Source: Macrotis lagotis
Taxonomy: Eukaryota; Chordata; Mammalia; Peramelemorphia; Peramelidae
Assembly: GCF_037893015.1 (NCBI RefSeq)
Contig: NC_133660.1
Span: forward strand, 283,093,067 to 283,157,066
Direction: 5' to 3'
DNA: 64,000 nt
The translations under genes were made by a program, and so were the position numbers. The notes under the pieces are model-generated. The model saw nothing but the letters and a program-made list of their open reading frames with translations. It was not told the origin of the DNA and ran no database searches. The stretch's first letter is position 1, and the number at the start of each line of letters is the position of its first letter. This document shows, one piece after another, positions 33,601-64,000 of this stretch.

Positions 33601-35453
33601 TGAATGGTTACTAAGTGCTTAATAAATACAAACTCCTAAGTGTGAGTTGAATGGGATCCCCCAGTCGGTTGGTGCATTTCCCACAGCCGGGTCGGCCCCG
33701 CTCAGCCATGTGGCCGGTGCCGTGGCCTGGACAGGCCATAACGCTCAGCCAAGGCTGGAGAAGTGGAGCTCAGGAGCCTGGCCCTCTCTCCTCCGGAGAA
33801 GGCCCCTCCCCTTGGCCCCATCCGCCTGAACCCTGGGCCAGGGGCTTCCTATTTCATCTGCTGCTCAGACCCTGGTGAGAGGGCTGGGCTGGCGCGGGCT
33901 GCTCCCCCCGTTAGGGGCCCGTTGCCCCCTCTCCCAAGCCCTGGGCCCCAAAGCTGGGCCTCCCTCCTCCTCATCCCCTGGTCCTGCTCTGCTTGGCTCC
34001 CCATCTTCTCCCGGGCCATCCGGCTGGGAAAGGGGCCAGGCCCTGAGCTCAGGCGCTGGCTATTCCAGCCAGAACTGTCTGGGGCAAGGAGCCAGCCCCA
34101 GCCCAGACACCACCAGGACCTGGCCCCGGGGGTCTGGGAGGTGGGCGACCTGAGTGCGCCATGGGTCTGAGGACGGGGGGGGAGCTGCAGGTGGGGGGGG
34201 GGGGGCTGAGGCTCTGCCTTCTGCTACTCTGCCCAACCTACTTCCAGAGGATCGGGTTTGCCCCCTGCCCTGCCCTGTATCCCTGGGGGCTCCCTGGAGG
34301 GTGAGGGCAGGTGGGAGATTGGAGGGGGTGACTTCTGGCCCTGAGGTGGTATGATTGTTACCTGGGGCAAGACGGGGCCTTGCAGCTTGGGGACCTCCAC
34401 CCCTGCCCCAGAGTTCCCGCTGCTGAGGGAGGAGATGGCCCTTAGAGCTCCTCCAGACCCACCTCCTCCTTTTCCACGAAGGGCCAGAAGAGGGAGGCTA
34501 GCAGAGGCCGGGCTCCCAAGTGGAATCGGGGGCCTCCCTGTGCCCCAGCTGGAGCCGGGCAGAGGGAGAGGGGGGCTGGCAGGGCCGTCTGCTGCGCCGT
34601 CTCCCTCCTGGCCCCTGGCTGCCACATCACTTCCCAGGTGAGGCAGGAGCTGGCTCTGGGGGCGCTGGGCAGACAGTCGGCCCCAGCTCCTGGCCAGGTG
34701 TGCGAGGGGGGCCCAGGCGCCCCAGACGTGCCCCCCTCTCTCTCCCCCGAAGGCAGGGCGGGCGGTGACTCTCCAAAGCCAGCCGGCCGCCTCCCCCTCT
34801 GGCCCCCAGCCAGCCTCCCAGCCCCCAGCGCCGCCTCCCCTGCTCTCCCCGCTCCCTCAGCCAGGGAAAACAACTGCTCATTTTTCCCTCCCTGCCTCCC
34901 TCCCTCCGTCGCTCGCTCGGCCTGCCCAGCCCCACACTCCCCGGGTCCGTCGGGAGCTGGCGGGCCGGGAGGCAGCGCCGGGACGCCGGAGGAGGCAGGC
35001 AGGCCGCCATCGCAGGCTGCGGAGCTCGGGCCGGCCGGGCCAGCCCCTGCCCACCCGGCTCCCCACCCGGCTCCCCCGCTCCCGCTCCCCCCACCCGGCT
35101 CCCCACCCGGCTCCCCCGCTCCTGCTCCCCCCACTCCCGCTCCCCCCACTCCTGCTCCCCCCACTCCCGCTCCCCCCACTCCCGCTCCCCCCACCCGGCT
35201 CCCCCGCTCCTGCTCCCCCCACTCCTGCTCCCCCCACTCCCGCTCCCCCCACTCCCACTCCCCCACTCCCGCTCCCGCTCCCCCCACCCGGCTCCCCCCA
35301 TCAGGACCTGGAAGCCTTGGGGCCAGTTGGCTCCCCATCTCCCGCCCTCCTGGGGCTTCTCACTTTCATCTCTCCCACTTCCTTCTCCCTCCTTCCCTTC
35401 CTTCCCCTCTCTCTCTGTCCTCCTTTCTCTTCTCTCTCTCTTTGCTTCTTCCA
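33601..35453 (+). promoter_or_regulatory. LTBP3 5' flank and probable promoter / 5' UTR
   Basis: GC-rich sequence precedes LTBP3. It contains G-runs near 34195, a 15-bp C-rich minisatellite (35052-35292) and a long pyrimidine tract (about 35375-35450) ending in TTCCAG at 35448-35453, which looks like a splice acceptor. An upstream non-coding exon is therefore possible. I cannot place a transcription start, and no other gene is seen. Confidence 0.45.
35052..35292. repeat. 15-bp C-rich minisatellite upstream of LTBP3
   Basis: Tandem imperfect units of the form CTCCCCCCACTCCCG alternate with a longer ACCCGG-containing variant. The array makes long artefactual open frames on both strands (Gly/Val/Ala and Pro/Ala/Thr repeats). 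Confidence 0.92.
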
Positions 35454-35497
35454 GTCCCTCTGCCCCAGCTCCCTGGGGCCCCCTTGCCTGGGACCCC

Positions 35498-46850
<11,353 letters not shown>

Positions 46851-47157
46851 GCCCCGCGCCCGACCCAAGCGCCCCCGCGGGGCTGGCCGGGCGCCCCAGG
46901 GGGCGTTCAGCCACGGAGGCCCGGTGACTGCGTGACTGCGTGGCCGCGGCCGCCCGGCGGCCCGCCCCGAGGAAACTGGACCGGCGCGGCGCCCGTGGAC
47001 GTGGCCCGTCCCGCCCTCCCCGCGCGGGCCCGCGGCGCGCTTCTCTCCGCCGGGGCCCGACGCCCGGCCCGCGGGGACCTGGGGGGGGGTGGGCCCCTCG
47101 TCCCCCCGCCCCGCCGCGCGCCCCGACACTGCAGGCCCGAGACTCGACGGGACTAGA

Positions 47158-47163
47158 AATAAA
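47158..47163 (+). terminator. LTBP3 poly(A) signal AATAAA
   Basis: AATAAA lies 308 bases after the LTBP3 stop codon (46848-46850), followed by GTGTATT-rich sequence. The intervening 3' UTR is CpG-dense and shows no other feature. Confidence 0.85.
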
Positions 47164-47287
47164 GTGTATTCCAGCTCTGACTCTGTACATGGGGCCGGGC
47201 CGGGCCCCCACGCGCGCTCTGTACACCGGCGGCCCGGGCGGAGGCCCCGCCCCCTCTCCCAGCGGCAGGGCCGGGGCGGAGCACCCC

Positions 47288-58717
<11,430 letters not shown>

Positions 58718-58780
58718 CTTCCGCCCGGCCCCGGCCCCGGCTCGGGCCCCGGCTCCGCTCGGCCCGCTCGGCTGCGGCTG

Positions 58781-58814
<34 letters not shown>

Positions 58815-59170
58815 TGCGCCTCTGCCCGGCTCCGCCCCCGCCCGGCTCCGCCCCCTCGCCGCTCCGCCAATAGCGGCTCCGCCCCCGGAGGCTCCGCCCT
58901 CGGGGCCCCGCCCCCGTCCGGCGCCGGCCCCTCTGGGCCCCGCCCCTCACGCACGCCGCTCCCCGGCCCCGCCTCCTCGAAGCCTCTCCGTCTCCCGCCA
59001 GTCGCCGATCCGGCGCGCAGGGGCGGGGCTCGAGGGGGCGGAGGGAGGCGCAGGCCGGGGCGGAAGACGGGACGGCGGAAGCGGAACGGAAGCCCCGCAT
59101 CCGGCCGTGACGTGGGCAGACTGGGCGGGGCCGGCGCGCCGCGGGCGCTAAGCCAGGGCCGCCCCGGCCC
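58718..59170 (-). promoter_or_regulatory. SCYL1 CpG-rich promoter and 5' UTR
   Basis: CG-dense sequence lies upstream of the SCYL1 ATG. It includes several GGCGGGGC/GCCCCGCC-type Sp1-like boxes, GCGGAAGCGG and GGAACGGAAG ETS-like cores near 59074-59092, and TGACGTGG at 59108-59115. A GGCTCC hexanucleotide run is in the likely 5' UTR. TATA-less housekeeping type. Confidence 0.75.
58770..58817. repeat. GGCTCC hexanucleotide run in SCYL1 5' UTR
   Basis: The plus strand has two GGCTGC units, then about five GGCTCC units and one GGCTGC. The coding strand reads GGAGCC repeats, 53-100 bases upstream of the ATG. Confidence 0.9.
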
Positions 59171-59391
59171 GGGCCCGGGCCGGCCTGCAGGGGGGCGGGG
59201 CAGCGGCTTTTAGGAGACGGAGGCGCAGGGGGAGATGACTTGCCCACGGCCACCCGCCATGAGTCTCAGAAGCACAGGGCTGCACTGGAGTCGGGGGCCC
59301 CGGGTTCAGATGTGCCCTCCACTGGAGCCCACGACGTACCCCTGGCATCCTCCCCTGAAAAATGGGGAGAGGGAGGAGAGCTATCCTACCA

Positions 59392-59575
59392 CTGACCTCG
59401 GAGACAGGAGGACCTGAGTTCAAATCCAGAAGTCTCCTAACCCTGTCTGCCTCAGCTTCCTGTCCTGTAAAATGGGCTGGAGAAGGAAATGGCAAAGCCC
59501 TCCGCCATGGGTCTGCCAAGAAAACCCCCCAATGGGGGTCACTGAGTGTCAGACACGACTGGACAACGACTGACC
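59392..59575 (+). mobile_element. MAR1-type SINE
   Basis: 'ggaggacctgagttcaaatc', 'cctgtcctgtaaaatgggct', 'ggagaaggaaatggcaaagc' and 'cagacacgactggacaacga', with the BovB/RTE-like 3' end. Confidence 0.9.
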
Positions 59576-59579
59576 CACA

Positions 59580-60880
59580 AAGACCGGGGCCAGGAGAAAG
59601 ATTGTAAACCTTAAAAAGAGAAATTGGGCACCAGGAAACCGAGGTTAGACTCCAAGGTTTGTTCCCCGGGATTGACCATTCAGCTCTCCGGGGAGGCTAC
59701 CGAGATGGCCAAGATGACCATCCGGCCTAAGAGAGAGGGGAGCATTTGTCTGGTCATTGCCCTCCTTGGGGGCTGCCCCGGTGCTCCTCAGCTGCTGCGT
59801 CCTTCTACCATTGACTTCTACTGATGGCTCCTTGCCATTTGGGTAGGCGGTGTCCTCCAGGTCCTGGTCATTGTCCTCCTGAGTTGGTCATTAAGATGGG
59901 AGAGATGCCCACAGGTCTTGACGGCTCACCCAGGGGCAAAGGTGACTGAGTCGGAAAGGCAGAGTACAATCCAAAGAAATTAGCCTGTTTTTAACCAAGA
60001 ATCTAGTTTAGGAACTTATACTTTGACAAGAGCCAGGCAAGGAGATTGAGAGGGAATGATCTCAGACAGCCTGGGAAAGGAGAGCCTCTGGGAGAAAAGG
60101 GTGGTCAATGCATCCAAGGCGGGCAGAGAGGTCAAGGCCTTTGGGTGGGGAAAGGCCATTGGGAGAGAACAGTTCCAGGTGAATGATGGAGGGATTGTGT
60201 CAGAGGGGGTGGAGGATGGACATGTTTGTGAGCGATGGGGAAGAATCAAGAGACAGAAGATACGGGGAGGGGGTGACAGGGACAGTTTGGCAGAGGAAGA
60301 CTACTCTAGGGTTGAGGCTTGGTGGGGTAAGAAAGAAAAGGATGGGGGGAGAGTTGAAATGATACCCAAGGGCTCAGGATGAGGAAGAAGAAGAGGGTGG
60401 CTGGGGCAGAGGGGGCATCCCGGAAAGAACCAAGGGCTGGGGGTGGGGTGGAGGAGGTCACATGTGGTGACTTTCAGGGGCCTTCAGGGCAGACTGAGAG
60501 CCAGGATGACCACAAAGTATCATCAGAAACATGGAAGTGAAACATTTGTGGTGATGGTGGATCATGGGTTCCAGCATTTCTGTGTGGGGCTGAAGTCATG
60601 GAAAATGAGGAACTGGGAGGTCAGGGTCTTTGAGGGAGCACTGTTGTGTTTAGGAGTCCTCTGGTAGGATGGCAGGAGTTGGGGAGTGGAGAAAAGCTGA
60701 GAGGCAGGCCCCAAACTCACTGGGGAACACTGGGGAATACCATAATCTTTCTTGGATGAGACTGGGTCAGTAAGCCCTGAGTTCAAATGGGGTCTCAAAC
60801 GCTTCCTAGCTGTGTGACCTGGGCATTAATTTCCAAATCCATTCCTCTTTCTCCCCCTCTTTCAAGCCCTCCATTATAAA
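59580..60880. other. intergenic, nothing recognised
   Basis: Right of the SCYL1 promoter and SINE, I see no gene, repeat family or structured feature that I can name. Confidence 0.5.
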
Positions 60881-60894
60881 GATCACAGAAGAAA

Positions 60895-61050
60895 AAAAGC
60901 ATTCTCAGCCATCACCATTGTCCTGACTGTTGTCCTGCTACCAGACTCCAGTGACTCTGGAAGGGTAAGGCTGTGCAACTCTGCCTCCCTTAAGTCAAAT
61001 CTGTGATATCATTGGTCCCTTTCTAATATGAAAAACAACAGCAAAGGTGC
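60895..61050 (+). mobile_element. possible SINE/RTE 3' fragment
   Basis: 'ctaccagactccagtgactc', 'tgatatcattggtccctttc' and 'gaaaaacaacagc' resemble the 3' end shared by marsupial RTE elements and their SINEs. Confidence 0.45.
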
Positions 61051-61149
61051 CAGACTCAGATCCTATCTGGCCACGCAGTTAAGAGTCTCATCTATATTAT
61101 GGAGACAACCCCCTTACACACTCAAATTGACCTTCAGAAAAATAACTGT

Positions 61150-61957
61150 GGAAAATGTAAGAACTTGGATCAGTGACCAGTGTGGACTCCAAAAAGACTG
61201 ATAATGACCCATAAAGCATCTGTGCATAAAAGTATTTCACGGTTTCGTTTACAGTCCTCCTTTTCAGCATGCTTGCCTGGTTCTGGATGATGGCCGATGC
61301 TCTCCTGCTTTCCAAATCACCAATGGAGTGAATCAGGGCTGGGTCCTTGCCTCCATGCATTTTAGCATGGTGTGTTTAGCAATGTTGTCAATGAGACCAA
61401 ACACAGCTTCAAGGTCATCTACTACGCTGATGGCAAATTATTTAACTTGGAAAGGCTACAAGCCAAGACTAAAATGGAAGGAGAATTGAGGTATGATTTT
61501 TTTTTTTGTTTGCAACAGAGTATGGCTTGGTTCTCTGCTGATTGTGCTAATTTTGGTCTGATAATTAACACTAAGAAAACAGAGATTCCCCACCCAGTAA
61601 GCAGTGCACCATTCACACATAGAACTATCGATTACAGCAAATGGAGAATGCTGTGAATAAGCTCTTTCTTTTGACTGTATTGTTTTCCAGGGATGTCTGC
61701 ATAGATGATGAGACTGACCTAAACATTGCCAGAGCTCAGTGTTTGGGAAGCTTGGAAGGAAAGTGTGGGAGGTGACAGGGATTAGACTGACTACCAAACT
61801 GAAGGTCTACAGAGCCATTGTGCTGACCTCATTGCTATTGCCTGTGAAACCTGGACAGTCCACCAGTGCCACGTCAGGAAACGGAATCACTTCCATTTAA
61901 ATTGTCTTAGGAATATCACCTGACAAGATATGATACCAGATACTAGGATTCTTTCTT
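61150..61957 (+). mobile_element. RTE-like non-LTR LINE fragment, left part
   Basis: Reverse-transcriptase motifs appear in order across several frames: VLDDGRCSPAFQITNGVNQG (about 61277), FNLERLQAKTK (about 61440), QQSMAWFSADCANFGLIINT then KKTE (about 61515-61580), DDETDLNIA (about 61705) and TKLKVYRAIVLTSLL (about 61795). Frame changes and stops show it is dead. I place it near the RTE clade from remembered similarity only. It stops exactly at an L1 insertion. Confidence 0.75.
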
Positions 61958-62974
61958 TTTTTTTTTAACTTTCTTTTTTTTATTTTTTAACAAGATCTGA
62001 CAATAAGATATGGTTTTTTTTCTAAATTAAAGGGAATAGTCCTTGAACTTTGTTCAAACTCCACGGCTCTTTATCTGGATACAGATGTCACTCTCCTTTG
62101 CAGACAGCCCAAAATTGTTCCCGATTGTTGCACTGATGGAATGGGCGAGTCCTTCAAGGTTGATCATCACCTCCATGTTGCTGTTAGGACGTACAATGTT
62201 TTTCTGGTTCTGCTCATCTCACTCAGCATCAGTCCATCCAAATCCTTCCAGGCTTCCCTGAATTCCCATCCCTCCTGGTTTCTAATAGAACAATAGTGTT
62301 CCGTGACATACATATACCACAGTTTGCTAAGCCATTCCCCAACTGGAAGGACATTTACTTGATTTCCATTGTTTTGCCACCACAAACAGGGCTGCTATGA
62401 ATATTTTTGTACAAGTGATGTTTTTACCTTTTTTCATCATCTCTTCAGGGTATAGACCCAGTAGTGGTATTGCTGGGTCAAAGGGTATGCACAATTTTGT
62501 TGCCCTTTGGGCGTAGTTCCAAATAGGTCTCCAGAAGGGTTGGATGAGTTCACAGCTCCACCAACACTATAATAGTGTCCCAGATTTCCCACAAGCCATC
62601 CAACAATGATCATTATCCTTTCTGGTCATATTGGCCAATCTGAGAGGTGTGAAGTGGTACCTCAGAGAAGCTTTAATTTGCATTTCTCTAATAATTAATG
62701 ATTTAGAGCAATTTTTCATATGGCTATGGCTCCTCATCTGTAAATTGCCTTTGCATATCCTTTGACCATTTGTCAGTTGGGGACTGCTTTTCATTTTAAA
62801 AATATGACTCAGTTCTCTGTATATTTTAGAAATGAGTCCTTTGTCAGAATCATTAGTTATAAAGATTGTTTCCCAATTTACTGCATTTCTTTTGATCTTG
62901 GTTCCAGTGGTTTTATCTGTGCAAAAGCTTTTTTAGTTTAATGTAATCGAAATCATCTAGTTGGTTTTTGGTAA
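61958..62974 (-). mobile_element. 5'-truncated L1 inserted in the RTE-like LINE
   Basis: On the minus strand the C-terminal part of L1 ORF2 is readable: NGQRICKGNLQM, SLIIREMQIKASLRYHFTPL, CWMACGKSGTLL (62567-62794) and WYMYVTEHYCSIRNQEGW, LMLSEMSRTRK (62167-62385). The 3' UTR and T-run (A-tail on its own strand) are at 61958-62020. It is flanked by GATTCTTTCTT at 61947-61957 and 62975-62985, an 11-bp target-site duplication. Stops and frame changes show it is inactive. Confidence 0.9.
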
Positions 62975-63440
62975 GATTCTTTCTTGAGCTAAGCTGCTAA
63001 GCATTCCAACTACTTCAGAGAAAGCACTTCCGTCATCTGGCCACTTTATTCAAATGCCAAACGGACACTATACAAAGTATTTTACACAAAAACTCACCCA
63101 AGTGAAGCATTCACCTAGAAGTCAGAAACTGTACAAGGACACCCTCAAGGTTTCTCTGAAGAACTTAAAAATTGATTGTGAGACATAGGAGACACTAGCA
63201 CAAGACTGCCCACCATGGTGTGCCCTCATCAGAGAGGGTGATGTGCTCTATGAGTGAAGCAGAATTACAGTGATTTCACAGAAGTGTGAGATGCTCTCTC
63301 TAAATATTCATGGGGATAATTTGTTCCCAGCCTTTGAGCCTTGGGGCTCGTCATTAGGCTGATTAGCCACCGTCTGGATGCACTGGACCTTGACCCAATG
63401 TAGTGAGGTCATTTGGCTCCTTAAAGAACAAAGAACAACA
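62975..63440 (+). mobile_element. RTE-like LINE fragment, right part
   Basis: It continues the element cut by the L1: 'ttcaaatgccaaacggacac', then YKDTLKVSLKNLKIDCE (about 63133-63183), then the 3' end 'cttgacccaatgtagtgagg' and an AAGAACAACAA tail. Confidence 0.75.
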
Positions 63441-64000
63441 ACTCCCAGCCAGTCCTCTCTGAGACCTCCATTTGAGGTGCCTGTGCCAACTCTTCTTTCT
63501 TCAAACCTGGCTCAACCTTTACCCCACGTGTTCACTCCTACTTTTGGGTCCTCTGTCCCCTAGTTCAGCTCACTTTTATCCATTGTCACCTATGACTGGA
63601 ATGGCAGAGCTTTGAAATCAAGGCCTGACTATCTTTTGCTTGGGTTTGTCTTTTCTTGAGTTGCAATTCTATATCACCAGCTCTCCACTGGATGTTTTCA
63701 AGCCTGGCTAGAGCCTAATCCTGTCCTTTCTCTGATCTCCCAGCATGTCTGAGGTTCAGCTCTAGGAAAGCTCAGGGGAGATAAGCTCCCCAGTTTTCAC
63801 ATTCATCATCCCCACTGGGGCTTCCTGAGGAAAGCTACCCCTTGGAGTAATGTCACCTTTGACTCTAGGGTTCCTCCAAAGAAAGGGGTTGAGGAAGTAG
63901 GGAAGTTAAAAAAAACGCTCAAAATATGCACACATTAATTAGGGTTGAAATAGAATCCTTATTAAACAGAATAGAGAATGCTAAGCATAAAAAAAAAAAG
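63441..64000. other. intergenic, nothing recognised
   Basis: No gene or named repeat is visible; the window ends in an A-run at 63989-63999. Confidence 0.5.

Noticed and set aside
59171-64000. MALAT1, expected beyond SCYL1 from human gene order
   Set aside because: No conserved triple-helix 3' end or tRNA-like mascRNA sequence is visible. It probably lies beyond the right edge.

Overview
The window is nuclear DNA from a marsupial. The evidence is many copies of a short tRNA-derived SINE (head 'cagctaggtggcgcagtgga', tail 'cccattgccttgcaaaa'), MAR1-type SINEs with a BovB/RTE-like tail, marsupial-style L1 3' ends, an RTE-like LINE and CR1/L3 remnants. The short SINE resembles those abundant in Australian marsupials, but the species cannot be fixed by eye.

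Five vertebrate genes are present, in the order known from human 11q13.1. From left to right they are EHBP1L1 (minus; 11 coding exons, 9716-23525, C-terminal end not found), FAM89B (minus; 2 exons), ZNRD2/SSSCA1 (minus; 4 exons), LTBP3 (plus; 28 coding exons, 35498/35540-46850) and SCYL1 (minus; 18 exons, 47288-58717). I placed the exons by hand from homology to the human proteins plus GT/AG sites. Reading phase closes at every junction, which strongly supports the models.

Layout: 1-9715 is repeat-rich and holds no recognisable exon, although the bMERB exons of EHBP1L1 were expected there. 9716-28300 is the minus-strand block EHBP1L1-FAM89B-ZNRD2, with CpG-rich promoters at about 22.5-25.1 kb and 27.5-28.3 kb. 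28.3-35.4 kb is intergenic with SINEs and leads into a GC-rich minisatellite just upstream of LTBP3. 35.5-47.16 kb is LTBP3; its last 5 kb is very GC-rich and packed with phase-1 EGF exons. LTBP3 and SCYL1 meet tail to tail, with stop codons only 438 bp apart. SCYL1 runs to 58.7 kb, with one 4.2-kb repeat-filled intron. 59.2-64 kb is intergenic and holds an RTE-like LINE split by a younger L1 with an 11-bp target-site duplication.

The genes are neighbours rather than a pathway: LTBP3 is an extracellular TGF-beta-latency protein, SCYL1 a COPI/Golgi pseudokinase, EHBP1L1 an endosomal tubulation and actin linker, FAM89B a leucine-repeat adaptor of cytoskeletal kinases and ZNRD2 a small zinc-ribbon protein. 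The most unusual features are a 60-bp perfect spacerless palindrome in EHBP1L1 intron 3, and a 4.05-kb EHBP1L1 exon that carries about 64 indel-free 30-bp repeats organised into 150- and 300-bp higher-order units. I saw no viral or LTR element, CRISPR array or structural RNA gene.
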